Shown in pieces: positions 35,876 through 63,237 of a stretch of 64,000 bases of DNA. Position 1 is the stretch's first letter; each line of letters begins with the position of its first letter. The translations under genes were made by a program, and so were the position numbers. The DNA comes from Piliocolobus tephrosceles (taxonomy: Eukaryota; Chordata; Mammalia; Primates; Cercopithecidae): NCBI RefSeq assembly GCF_002776525.5, contig NC_045436.1, positions 160,603,990-160,667,989 on the forward strand, given 5' to 3'. Below the pieces are notes generated by a model. It made no database searches. It was not told the origin of the DNA and worked only from the letters and a program-made list of their open reading frames with translations.

Positions 35876-37792
35876 TTTCAGTTTTGAGGTATGATCCATT
35901 AACAAATAGTATTAGGTCAGGGTTCTCAGTGGGAGTCCCTGATAAATATGAATACAGAAAATTTCCTAGCTAAGGTGAGACTATTGTGAGGCTCCCTTTC
36001 TGGTTAGGGGCAGAAGAGTGGCAGGATTCAGGGTGCTGCAGTAGTGAATGGTAATGTGAGAGGGAGAGTAGCAATATCCTAAGAAGTTAATCAGCTGGCT
36101 GAAAAGTGTTGTGTGTTTTCAGTCAGTAGTAATGTCAGTACTATATGAGGGACCATGAGATCAAGTGGGGAAACTAGAACTATTTCAGCAGAAGTATGAA
36201 TAAGTAATTTTTGTTTTTTTCTTAATTGCAGCTTTCAACACAGATGAGAGGAAAGCCTTTACAACCAGATCAAAGGTAAGGCTATACATAGTAAGTCATG
36301 AGTTTTGATGGTTCCCATCAAGTTGAGTTAAAACTCCAAGGGCTTATCCATATAGCTTATGCATAAATAGACCAAAGGGATTTTTGTAGTTAAAGATGCC
36401 CAGTGAAAGAAGCTGTTGAACTTTCTTCAGGCTGCAGAAAGCCTATTCCAAGTTTGGGTTCCCAGAAGAAAAAGTGTCTTCCTGAGGTCTGAGTCAATTC
36501 ATAAAGGGATATCACGATCTCAGAAAATGTGTATGCAATATCTAGTTAAACCTAGAAGTCCTATCAACTGTCATTTAGTGAGAGGTCTAAAGTAAGTTTG
36601 GATAATCTTTTGCCTAATGAGAGAATGTTTTTCCCTCCTTAGACATACCATGTCTTAAATAATGGATTATACTTTGGAAAAGTTGAAATGTATCTGTTGA
36701 AACTTTGTTCCTTCTCTGTTAAGGCTGAGAGCAAGTAAATGGAACCCTTTTACAAGTTTTCTTGTTCCCTGAATAAAATAGATCATCTACATATGATATC
36801 AGAACTAAATCACAAAAGAAATTCAGATCTTTTAAGAATTGTTTGAGGAATTGGGAAAAGCAGGAGGGGGCTTCAGTAAAACCCTGGGACATGATTGTCC
36901 AGGTATACTGTTATCTTTTCCAGGTGAAAGCTAAAAGGTATTGACTGCCCTAGAAGTGGTCTAGAGGCACATCCAAAAAATAAATAAATAAATAAAAAGG
37001 CAGAGCAAAAAAAAAAAAAAAAAAAAAAGGCAGAGTGAAACAAGTGGCTTCAGGTAGAATTGATGCCAAGATGGTATCCGAGTTAGGTGCTACTGGGAAG
37101 CAAGGAACAAAAATTTTGTTGATTATCCTGAGGTCTTGAAAAATGGATATTCTCACTTATTTGGTTTCTTTACTGGCAAGACTAGAGTGTTACAATCGCT
37201 AGTGCAGGGTATGAAAAGACCATTAGATATAAGGCCTTCAAATATAGCTTTGAAATCTTCCTTTGCTCTGTCTTCAAGGGATATTGGGGATGATTGGGTA
37301 ACAGTTTGGTACAACCTATCTTCTCTTCGGTTTCTACTCCAGTTATTTTTTTTTATGTCCGTGGACTTTTAAGGCCACAGAATGTCAGGTACAGTGTCAA
37401 GACCTTCCTGCGGGGGTATGCATCAAACATAATGCAGGAGGCAAAGGTATATCCACAGTAGGCACAACTTGATTATGAATAGAGGAGTCTTCTGGAACTT
37501 TAAGAAACAATTCCTCTCTTGCACATTTAATATTATGATTCCATTTGCAAAGAGGAGGCTATTAAATTTGCAGGGGTAGTTTCACAGACCAGGAAGGGAT
37601 ATTTTCACTCAAGGGCCCAGGGGTTACAGTTAAGGGCTGGGATATAGAAAAAATCTCTAGGTTATTTGAGAGACCTACCACTTGTGCGTATGTTTACTCT
37701 GAGGAGGAGGCTCAGTAAAGATGGTGAAGTTTAATGCAGAAAGAGCAGCACATGTACCTACCAGGAATTGATGAGATTGACCATCTGTCTTC

Positions 37793-38165
37793 ATTCATTT
37801 ATGCTACTATGACAGAATACTGGGTAATTTATATAGAACAGAAATGTATTTCTCATGGTTCTGGAGGCTGGGAAGTCCAAGATCAAGGCGCTGGTATCTG
37901 GTAGTCTGGTGGGTGCCTTCTTGCTATGGTACTCACATGGCAGAAGGTGGAAGGGCAAGTGGGGGCAAATGTGTCCTCACATGGCAGAAGAGAAAAAAGA
38001 ATGAACTTATTCTGTGAGTTCTTTTTATAGTTGCATTAATTCATTCCTGAAGTAGAACCCTCATGACCTAAATATCTCCCATTAGTCCCCATCCCCCAAC
38101 ACATTTGCCTTGGGGATTAAGTTTCTAACATATAGATTCTGGGGAACACATTCAGACTATACCAT
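37793..38165 (-). mobile_element. MaLR-type LTR inserted in the provirus
   Basis: Reverse complement of an MLT1/MST-like LTR: a GCTACTATGACAGAATACTGG head, TTTCTCATGGTTCTGGAGGCTGGGAAGTCC-like centre and a TGGGGAACACATTCAGAC-like end. Provirus gag/pro sequence resumes on both sides. Confidence 0.65.
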
Positions 38166-38559
38166 CATCTATACAGTTAATTCACTTGAGTGTTTAAGAG
38201 TAAAGCAGGATACTGGGAGCATTTTTCTTCTTCTGAGAGCACTCTCATTGATTGGAATTGAGGGATTTTTTTTTTGTCTTGGTTTTTCTTTTATAAGATA
38301 AGACAATCTTTTTTTCTGGTTTACAATATCTGTAAGTGTCCTTGTCAAAATGGCTGATGGGAAGAGGGCCACTTAGCTGTTTGATCTGTAAGACCATAGT
38401 TTATTTTGGGCCTTGTGTCGTTTTTATTCTAAAGCCCTTTCAAAATGTTCTGAGAGGTGTTTGGTTCAGGTAAAGAGCTATTTTCCATTCTAATTTCTAC
38501 TTTTGAATTAGCCTTCTAGTTTTGGATTTAACTCCATTGACAAAATAAGACGAAAGGGC

Positions 38560-39720
38560 TGCTGTTACGCTGGCACTGTTGTTAACTCCTGAATATTGTC
38601 AGGAGGTATATTATAGTCTATCCTGAAAATCTCCTATAGTTTCATCTTGTTTCTGTTTGCATTACTGAATTATGATACAACAGATTTTTATAGAAAGGAT
38701 ATTGCTTTTAGGAGGCTTTGTCCTACTTTTCAGGGCATTTTTTTTTGTTTGTTTTTTGTTTTTTGTTTTTCATACTCTAAGTTTATTGGGGAAAGAGCGA
38801 TCCTTGTAGATCCCTTCTCATGTTGGTCCAATCAGCTTTTCTTTAAATCCAAGATTTAACACCTGAGGATCTGGCCAATATATGTATACATTGGTATATT
38901 TAGGTTAGGTAACCCTGAATCATATGCATTCAAATGAATCCTAAATTCTTCTATAAATAGTTGCTGGTCTTGTTTGGAAGTAGGGAAATCCTTGATTATT
39001 GTTCTTAATTCATCTTGGGTACAAAGTTTAAATTCTGCAGTTGCCTGCATACTTGGCTTTTGAGAGGAGATGGATCTTTAGAAGCAACTGACATTTTCGA
39101 GTTTTAGGAGAGTTGCTGGGAAAATGCAGGAGGCCTGGATAAGAGGAAGAGAAGGGGGGTGTTGATGGAAGTGAAGAAAGAGAGATATCAGAAGGCTAAG
39201 GGATAAGAGGGACATCTGGATATAGGGAGCCAGCCCAAAGGGGAAGATTTACTAGGAAATGAGTCTAGTTTGTTGTTGCTTAAGTTGTCAAATTGCTTGT
39301 TTGCTTTAGCCAAAGCATCTTTTAGTGGAATAATTCTTGAATCAGAATTTCCTTTGGAGGCCTCTGTGTACCACTCAAAACCTGTTGCCCATCAGACCTA
39401 AGAAATCTGAATTCCCTTTCTTTTCTAAGTTGCCCATCAAATAAAAAATTTTGTCAAGTCAAGTGTTTCCCAGAGTGGCCATTGAAGGCCCAACTCCACA
39501 TTGACGAAGTTATCCCACTTAGAGAGATAGGCACAAGCATTAGGATTGTAATGAGAGTATGTACAAGCAGCAGCAGTTTTTCCTGGTAGAGAGGATTTAG
39601 ATTTGGAGCACCCCATGAATGCTGGCTATGGTGTTGAAAGTTATGCTCATGCTTATCCTGTCTCAGCCCCCAGCCTGATTTTTGCCCCTTTTGAACACAG
39701 ACCGGATAATCTGTGCCCTC
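38560..39720 (-). pseudogene. Retroviral gag remnant
   Basis: The minus-strand frame at 38856-39050 resembles the capsid region of gammaretrovirus-like gag proteins: a basic/acidic stretch with the conserved order of Phe-Pro, Phe, Glu-Glu-Phe, Tyr and Gly-Leu-Pro residues. It has no usable long frame. Outer limits are inferred from its place between the 5' LTR and pro-pol. Confidence 0.6.
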
Positions 39721-40169
39721 TGGCAGGCAGAATATCAGAATGACCTCTTTCTTTGGATCAAAAGCAAGCCCTCAGAACAAAAAATCAAGATGAAGGGAGA
39801 ACTTCCTCCAGTTTTATTGGTGACCCACAACAAAATTTGTCCAAACGGATGCAGTCTGGTGAGAACTGCAAACTCATCGGTCTGTGAAACTGGCTTAAAT
39901 AACACGGTTGTAGGGCCCATGGCCATGTTCTACCGTAAGATTCTCCTTCTTAAGGAAAACAACACTTTTAGATAACACAATACAAAATAGAAGTACAAAG
40001 GACAGCACCAAGGATGAAAAGGAATTGCCTGATTCCACTAAGGATGCAAATAGGAACCAGTAACAAAATCTGAGTACCACACTTCAAATGAATAGCTTAG
40101 GAACTCAAGGCAAACAGGGAGGAGTTCCAGGCCAGCACTGACTTACCAAGTTGGCATGGACGTGACAAG

Positions 40170-40695
40170 CCATAGGCAACAAGGCACAAGGAGCCCCTGT
40201 GGGCACCACAAGTGGCCAAAGGCTGAGGTTCACCGCCATGGACAGCACAGACCATGTCTCATTGAAGTCTCTGGGAAAACTGGAAATTCAAAGCTTGCTA
40301 GAGAAAGGAGTCAGTCACCATCATTTGCATTTGTCAGAGTCTCAAAGGCAGGCAGGGGAGTGGGAAAGCTTTATAGTGAAAGATTCAGGTACAGGGAAGA
40401 ATTCAGGTGTGCCGATTAGAGGTGCTGGCAAGGAGAAGCTAGAGGCTGGCTAAGTAGAAACAGGGCATCTCATGTAATTTGTTTAAGGAGGATATTTGGC
40501 TTTCTCTGGTTGGTCTTAAGTTAGAAGCGAGTAATAAAAGAGAGAAGCTGGCAGTCATTGTCCAAGTCTTAACCATTCTTGGCTGATTGCTGCAGAGGTG
40601 GTGGTTTGGAAGGTTAGCTGCTACAGAGGTTGTGGGTGAGAGTCCTGTTATCATATATGATCTGGCCATTGTCCATTTGTATAGTCTGTCTATCA
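40170..40695 (-). repeat. 5' LTR of the antisense provirus
   Basis: Right-hand copy of the diverged direct repeat. The TG start on the minus strand may be the CA at 40694-40695; the inner boundary is uncertain by tens of bases. I could not identify a tRNA primer-binding site with confidence. The outer edge lies about 56 bases from the palindrome at 40751. Confidence 0.65.
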
Positions 40696-40750
40696 AGGGG
40701 AAGATGTCATTGAGCAATTACCTCTCATTTAATCATCGTAACTGTCTCTT

Positions 40751-41205
40751 CCATATCCCTATTTTACAGATGAGGAAAGCAAAGCTCAGGAAGTTTGAGT
40801 AATGTATTTAAGGTTATACAACTAGTGACACTAGCAGAATTTAAACCTGTGTGTTCTGGACCTATTTTAAATGATGCTTCATCTTGTAAAGACCGTGAGG
40901 TTATTTTGATGTTGCCCTATCTATTAAAAATAGTAATTACATACTATTATTAAAAATAGTGATTACATACTATTTTAAATAGTAATTACAAACTATTTAC
41001 TATTTTAAAATAGTAATTACATACTATTTTTAATAGATAGGCAACATCAGAATAACCTCATGGTCTTTACAAGATGAAGCATCATTTAAAATAGGTCGAG
41101 AACACACAGATTCAAATTCTGCTAGTGTCACTAGTTGTATAACCTTAAATACATTACTCAAACTTCCTGAGCTTTGCTTTCCTCATCTGTAAAATGGGGA
41201 TATGG
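40751..41205. repeat. Large near-perfect inverted repeat (palindrome) with AT-rich centre
   Basis: Left arm 40751-40935 and right arm 41022-41205 are reverse complements with six mismatches and one 1-base indel, about 96% identical. Pairing is colinear: left position plus right position equals 81956 along most of the arm. The 86-base centre (40936-41021) is AT-rich and repetitive. Each arm contains the same MIR fragment, minus-strand in the left arm and plus-strand in the right, so this is an inverted duplication of one ancestral MIR-bearing segment and not two insertions. RNA or single-stranded DNA from either strand could fold into a hairpin of about 185 pairs. Confidence 0.95.
40931..41026. 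repeat. Four-copy TAGTAATTACATACTA array at palindrome apex
   Basis: Units at 40931-40946 (TAGTAATTACATACTA), 40957-40972 (one change, GTGATTAC), 40980-40995 (one change, ACAAACTA) and 41011-41026 (exact). Start spacings are 26, 23 and 31 bases. Each unit is itself a short inverted repeat, TAGTA to TACTA. Three of the four contain the homeodomain core TAATTA. Confidence 0.85.
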
Positions 41206-41629
41206 ATAAATACTTGTTGGATGAGTGAATGGATGAAAGTAATTTTAGAATACTTCTCTTGAAATTGCTTCCAAAGCTGGTATCTTTTGAATACCTTTAA
41301 TAAATGCATATCTTGACAATGATTAATTTTTGGAAACAGACAAACATTTTTCTGAAGATAGTGAATAAGGTGAGAGAACAAGCTGGCTCAAAAACCTGAT
41401 GTGTCCATTCAGTAATGAGATTAATTTTGGGATTTTTGCACATTTTGCATGTGATTGACAAAGCAGCTTTGAAGGCTTTTCCAAAGACAAAGTTGCAAAA
41501 ATAGTTGCATTTTGAGAATAAGAACTCAAGTTTCCAAAAGTTTGAAAGATAATACTCATTTTAGAAAGAAAGCTAAATTCTTGTTGTTTTGTGGTTTACC
41601 TTTCTGTTTAGTTTTAAGTAGTTAAATGG
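41206..41629. other. Unrecognised intergenic sequence
   Basis: Begins with an L2-like TACTTGTTGGATGAGTGAAT. The rest is unassigned. Confidence 0.4.
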
Positions 41630-41800
41630 TCTATGTCATTCAACAAATATTTATCAAACACCTATTACGTATTTAGTGCTGTGCTTTGAACACAGATCTC
41701 AATATAGCCCTTGTCAACCAGGAGCTCACAGTCTAGTTGAGACAGAAAATTAACAACTGAAATGCAATTCAACAAATACCATAAATAGACTGATATATAT
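41630..41800 (-). mobile_element. L2 3' end fragment
   Basis: TCATTCAACAAATATTTATC and CAGGAGCTCACAGTCTAG, the reverse of an L2 tail. Confidence 0.65.
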
Positions 41801-42330
41801 TAATAGCTGGATGCCTGGGAACATGCAGTAGAAACAGTGATGAGCTCGTGCATGTTGAACAACTGACTTCTAGGGGAGTGGGTTGGAGGGTAAGGGCCTG
41901 ATTTGCAGTGTTTACTGATTTCCATGGCGTAAATGCTTCCACCATTGCCAACGTGACATCATCAAAAGGGGAGTTGGAAGATGTGCAGTAGTATAACATT
42001 ATATTGAATTTCCACCATATAGATAAAATGCATGTAAATAACCTGAAGAGCATAGATAATAGTAAAATGTAAAATAATTAGGAAGTGATGAATTTTGAGT
42101 ATTTTTACTTTGGCTTTTAATACAATATTTGAGTGGCTGTATTTAAAAACTGGCTCACAAAATTCCTGAACATTTAACAATCAGCTCTTGCAAGTGGGTG
42201 TGAATCAGTGCAAGTGGGCATACCACCAGGTGAAAGCAATGTCAGGAATTACTGTAGGCTCACATAAGATGAAGATTGTAAAGAAACTGAATGCAGGGAT
42301 CTCCAGCAGTGAACCTCTAGGTTGTTCAAT
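41801..42330. other. Unrecognised intergenic sequence
   Basis: No gene or repeat recognised. CAAGTGGGTGTGAATCAGTG has a local echo, GCAAGTGGGC. Confidence 0.4.
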
Positions 42331-42860
42331 TGTTACAGGACTGCCAGGTTCCTATGTTAGCTGTGCAGGAACAGACCAATACTCTGACAGCAGGCTTGCA
42401 GCAGAGAAAGAGTTTTAATAATCACAAGTTACAAGCCAGGAAACAGGAAGAGTTCTCAAGCTTCAATTCGTTTCATCAAGGGGTTCTAGGCTAAGGTTTT
42501 TAAGGGGATTTGTGGAGGGTGAGGGGCTGGAAAATTTGGGGTTATCGATTTGTTGGGGTAAGGGAGATGAAATCATCAGGATGTGACAACTGCATTCTTC
42601 CATGAATCAGTTTTTTATTGGGCCTTCCAGACAAGCTGGCATCCTTAGTTTTGTTGGTATGTAGGACCTAAAGAAGCAATGCAAACAAAAGCTTATCTTC
42701 TCACAATGTCTTAGATTTTATCTATAGAGCAGAAAAAGAATGAAGAGTCTTGTGATAGGCGCCACATTCTCCTGGGGGTTGTAAGTAGCAACCAGATACA
42801 ATTAAGTCGGCCATACGGCAAACTGGCTTAATAACAGCAGCCATAAGCCTAGTTGGATTT
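42331..42860 (-). mobile_element. Probable antisense solo LTR
   Basis: On the minus strand it ends ...CAGTCCTGTAACA, with an ATTAAA-type signal and CTCTTTCTCTGCTGCAAGCC upstream, as in ERV U5 regions. The other boundary is uncertain. Confidence 0.45.
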
Positions 42861-42924
42861 TTTTCCCCCTTAATCAATTTTACAAAATGTTCTTGGGGAT
42901 AGTTTCAGAATGGTCAAACTAATT

Positions 42925-43100
42925 CATTAATTCAATATCAATTTCTTTTTTTAGGCCCTACTTTATTCTGGGCACTGTTTTAGGTGCCCGGGGGAGGGGG
43001 CACCGCAGCAAAAACCGAGGCCCTGCCGTTAGGTTAGAGAGTTTACATTCATGGGTGCGTGTGTGTGTGTGTTTGTGTGTGTGTATGTATAAACAAACGT
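42925..43100 (-). mobile_element. L2 3' end fragment with GT repeat
   Basis: TTTATTCTGGGCACTGTTTT read as a reversed L2 tail, with a GTGTGT run at about 43057-43089. Confidence 0.55.
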
Positions 43101-43399
43101 CTGGCATGTCACGTGGTGAGTGGTAAGTGCTATGTAAACATTCCGTAGTGCAAAGGGGAAAAGGAGTGGGGCACTGCTATTTCCTATGGGGTTGTGTGGC
43201 AGTTATAAGTGTGGAAATGTATCAAAGTAAAGATTGAAGGTTCTGGCATCTGACAAACGGTTTGAATAAGGCGGAAGCACAGACCCTGCACAGATCTCAA
43301 CCATCCAACAGGACTGGAACACAGAACTTAGAAAACCCCACGTACCTAGTTCTCACTCTGCTCGCCCGGTCTGCACAAGTGCAAAATCCTTTCCTGAAG

Positions 43400-59289
<15,890 letters not shown>

Positions 59290-59731
59290 GTAAGCTTTCC
59301 CTTTAGTTATCAAATAACACTCTCCACTAGAACCGTGCTCCAAATCATTGATGTTTCTGCCTATTGGTTTCTTGCATTGGGAAGGAGACATCTAGTATGG
59401 TCTGACACTATTTCTTCAGATCTGTTATTCAGTTTCCTATTAGTTTTTGTCAGCCTGTCTATCCAGATATTACGAGGAATCTTGGTTAGGTGATTTTACT
59501 TTTATTTATTTACTTTTTAGAAACTCCTGCATTAGGGACTCTTATTCAGTAAAATTCAATTCATTTATCACTTAAAGGTAGAAGCTCTTAAAAGACAAAT
59601 GGACAAGTCATCCTTTTAGTTTTTAGAAATGTGAAAATTGTTTAGGGGTGAGATGTCAGTCACAGGAGGAAGAACCAGGTCAGAAGTTAGCTCTATCTTT
59701 TTATACTAAAATAGTAAATTTATCTTTTGTC

Positions 59732-59990
59732 TTTTTTTTTTTTTTGAGAGGAGTCTTGGGCTGGAGTGCAATGGCACAATCTTGGCTCACTGCAATCTCC
59801 GCCTCCCGGGTTCAATCAATTCTCCTGCCTCAGCCTCCCGAGTATCTGGGATTACAGGCGCGTAATTTTTTGTATTTTTAGTAGAGACTAAAAATTGGCC
59901 AGGCTGGTCTCCAACTCCTGACCTCATGATCCACCCGCCTCAACCTCCCAGAGTGCTGGGATTACAGGCATGAGCCACCACTCCCGACCT
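59732..59990 (-). mobile_element. AluS with small deletions, intron 8
   Basis: Reverse. Lacks part of the start region after GAGAGGAGTCTTGGGCTGG and part of the linker. Confidence 0.88.
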
Positions 59991-60434
59991 ATTTCTTGTC
60001 ACTATTGAATGCTGAACTCATTGGTTATATTGGCTGTGAGAAGAAGTTACATTTATACTTGAAAACAGGACTTTATCTCCAACACAGCTAGCTTAATTCA
60101 GGACACCTCCAAAAGACAGAGATCGTATAGCTAGGGCAGGCAGGGTTTTATTCATCTTCTATCTGGGAGAGAGTGAATCCTCTGGTGCAGTTTTTAAATC
60201 TGATAACTTTCCAGCACTTAATAACAATTGTAGTCCCTTATATTTACAATAGTACTTTATATATTCTAAAGCATTTTCGTATGTATTATGTCATAGATCT
60301 TCTCATAGCCTTAGGATGAATACATAACAAGTTTAAAAATCTTGTGCTCTGTTTTACCCCGGTCCTCCTTCCCCTACTAATTCATTCCATGGGAAAGTAA
60401 TTGTTTAATTGTGAGGACATTTCTTAAGATCTGT

Positions 60435-60865
60435 GTGATATAGGAAAAGATGCTCAATGTTATTAGTAATTAGGGAAATGCAAATTTAAAACCACAATGA
60501 AATACCACTACACACCTTTTAGAATGGCTAATGTACCGAAATATGCAATAAGATAATGACTTTCAAATGCATTATGCTATGTGAAAGAAGCCAGACTCAA
60601 AAGGCTACATATTGTACAGTTTCATTTATATGCCATCCTGGAAAAGGTAAAAAATATAAGGAAAGAAGAAAGATTAATGGTTGCTAAAGGCTAGGGATTG
60701 GGGAGGGAACTTTTTAGGGTGATGAAACGTTTTATGTCATGATAGTGGTAGTGGTTTCATGACTGTATACATTTGTCAAAATTCAAAGAAGTGGGCACTA
60801 AAAAAACAGACACCCTGAATTTTACTATATGTGAATGAATTATATTTCAGGAAGTCTGACAATGA
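60435..60865 (+). mobile_element. L1 3' region with internal deletion, intron 8
   Basis: AATTAGGGAAATGCAAATTT joins directly to later 3' UTR sequence (GAAAGAAGCCAGACTCAAAA) after AATGGCTAATG. Confidence 0.8.
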
Positions 60866-61783
60866 ATTTTTATACAATAAGAATAAAACTCTGGTTTTAT
60901 GAACTCCAAATTGTAATCATTCATGGTCGTAGATTGTTGTAGCCAAGAGAAGACTGTGGCAAATCTTTCAAGGAACCAGATCCATATGTCAGATGACAAC
61001 TCTCTATAGATGAGGAAACCCTGTCATCTGCTTATATGAGAGTTTAGTTGTTTCAGATGCCAGTGGTTCTTAGCTCTCCTATAACTAGTCATTTCGTCCT
61101 GGAAAAGTTTTAAAGATTTTATTTCCCCATTTCATTTGTGAAAGACACAATTGACATCTCAGGCCACTTTTAGTTTTAAAAGACTCTGGAATATTTCTTA
61201 AAAGAGTTACTTTCTGGACTTTGGACATAGTAATCATGAGAACTGGCCTGTAATTTAGTAATCCAGTATAAGGCATATTGGTAATATAAATTAGACATTT
61301 TGTAAATTTGAGTTTCTCTTTTTAACACAATGGTCTCTTCAGTTTCATGTTACCTCATACCCATTTTTACCCTTATCAAGCTGTCTTGGGTTTCTTCCCT
61401 GCATCTGAATAAGCCCATTTTAAATACTGGAGTCTAAAGTATGGAAATGCAAAGGTAAAGTTGAATGTGGGATAAGATTCATTGAGTAAATATTTAACTT
61501 ACTATGTGTTTATTGACCACATGTAATGTGTCAGGCATATAGATATAGATAGATATAGCAGTCAATACAGTAGATAAAGATACTTGCTCTTGGGTGACAC
61601 ACATTGCCTATGGGGGAAACCAGCAATAAACAGGCAACATAACACAGAAATTACAAAGTTTGCTTGAAGGTGATAAATGCTATAGTAAAAAGCAAGATTA
61701 AGGAGAATTTAGGATGATGAGGTGGTGGTGGGAACTGATTTTTAAATATAGTGGTTAGGGCAGGGCTCGTTGAGAAGGTGACT

Positions 61784-62081
61784 GTATTTTTTTTTTTTTT
61801 TTTTGAAGACAGAGTCTCTCCACCAGACTAGAGTACAGTGGCGTGATCTTGGCTCACTGCAACCTCTGCCTCCTGTGTTCAAGAGATCCTCCCACCTCAG
61901 ACTCCTGAGTAGCTGGGATTATAGGCATGTGCCACCATGCCCGGCTAGTTTTTGTATTTTTAGTAGAGACAGGGTTTTGCCATGTTGGCCAGGCTGGTCT
62001 TGAACTCCTGACCTCACGTGATCCACCTGCCTTGGCCTCCTAGAGTGCTGGGATTACAGGCGTGAGCCTTTGTGCCTAGCC
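61784..62081 (-). mobile_element. AluS
   Basis: Reverse, full length, inside the L2. Confidence 0.9.
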
Positions 62082-63001
62082 CAATACCCTGACATTTCAG
62101 TGAACTTGAAGTTTGAGGGGAGTATACACATATGATGGTGAAGTGCGTTTCAGGCAGAAAGCCAGTATCAGGACTCTAGGCCAGATGTGGACCTTGTGTA
62201 TTTGAGAAGCAGCAAGGAGGCCATTGTGGCTGCAGCAAAAAGAGCAAGGAGGAGAACTGTGGGAGTTGAGGTCAGGGTGGTAATGAGGGTGGGGCTGATC
62301 ATGTGGGGCCTTTTAGGCCACTGTAAGGTCTGTGCCTCATACTCTGACTGAAATAGGGAACCACTGGAGGTTTGAATTGAGTAGAATGATCTGATATGCT
62401 TTGAATGCTCACATTGATTGCTGTTTTGATAATAGATTGGGGGGCAAAGGCAGAAGCTGGATGGATACCTGTTAGGAGCCTTTTATAGTGGTTAAGAAGT
62501 GATATTGGCTGAGAGCTAGATGGTGGCAATGGAGGTAGTAAGAAATGGTTAGAGTCTAGGTTTGTGTTGAAGATTGAACGAGTAGGAGTTCCTGATGGAT
62601 GGTAGAGAAAAGTAGAGAATAACTCTGAGATTTTTGACCTGAGCAATTGGAAGAATGGAACAGCCATTAGCTATGATGGGGAAGCTATAGGTTTTGGGGG
62701 AAGACTAGGAGTTCAGTTTTGGACAAAATTGAATTTGAATTGACCTTAAGATAGAGTTGCAAAGTAGAGAGTAGGATATACAAGTCTAGGATTGAGAGAG
62801 AACTGGGCTGGAAATAAAAATCTGGGAGTTAATTGGGCAGGAGACTAGATGAGATTGCAATAGAGTAAGTCTAAACAGAAAAGAGGTATAAGGACTGAGC
62901 TCTGGGCACTCCAGCATTAAGAGGTCTGAGAAAAGCAGCCAGCAAAGGAGACTTAGAAGAAACATTCAGTTAGGAGGAAGACCAAGAATGGTGTCCTAAG
63001 T

Positions 63002-63237
63002 TACCCCTTGGTATCACTCAGATACCAAAATCTGTAGATGCTCAAGTCCCATATATAAAATGACATAGTATTTTCATATAAATTATGCACATCCTCCTGT
63101 ATTCCTTAAATCAACTCTAGATTGCTTGTAATACTGAATACAATGTAAATGTTATATAAGTAGTTTTTATACTGTATTGTTTGGGAAATAATGACAAGAG
63201 AAAAACTGCATATTCAGCACAGATGTCATTTTTTTTT
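63002..63237 (+). mobile_element. MER2/Tigger-type transposon, ends truncated
   Basis: ACCAAAATCTGTAGATGCTC, GCACATCCTCCTGTATTCCT and ACTGTATTGTTTGGGAAATA match the MER2 interior. The 5' end is shortened and the 3' terminus lost. L2 resumes after it. Confidence 0.8.

Larger units (their letters stand above)
33880..37780 (-). pseudogene. Retroviral pro-pol remnant
   Basis: Minus strand. A broken protease-like stretch lies at about 37400-37780. The N-terminal reverse transcriptase segment, including the conserved Gln-Asp-Leu-Arg block, lies at about 36950-37380. The integrase zinc-binding histidine/cysteine pattern lies at about 34590-34750. Stops, frameshifts, two Alus (34847-35143 and 35627-35875) and an A-rich expansion near 36975-37030 destroy the frame. 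Confidence 0.75.
31376..40695 (-). mobile_element. Endogenous retrovirus, class I (gamma-like), decayed provirus
   Basis: Segments at about 31376-31870 and 40170-40695 are diverged direct repeats, read as the two LTRs. Shared landmarks include a GGGCATC element, TTTGGCTTTCT, GGTTGGTC and GCTGCAGAGGTT in the same order. Between them, minus-strand frames recognisable as gag, pro-pol and env remnants occur in retroviral order, so the element runs right to left. All frames are broken by stops and shifts. Three Alus and one MaLR-type LTR are inserted. By eye the LTRs differ at roughly one base in four, so the insertion is old. The exact family is not assigned. Confidence 0.85.

Noticed and set aside
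40751..41205. Interpretation of the palindrome as a foldback or MITE-type DNA transposon
   Set aside because: The arms carry a MIR fragment in mirror orientation and no transposon-type ends or target duplication are visible. Inverted duplication explains it better.
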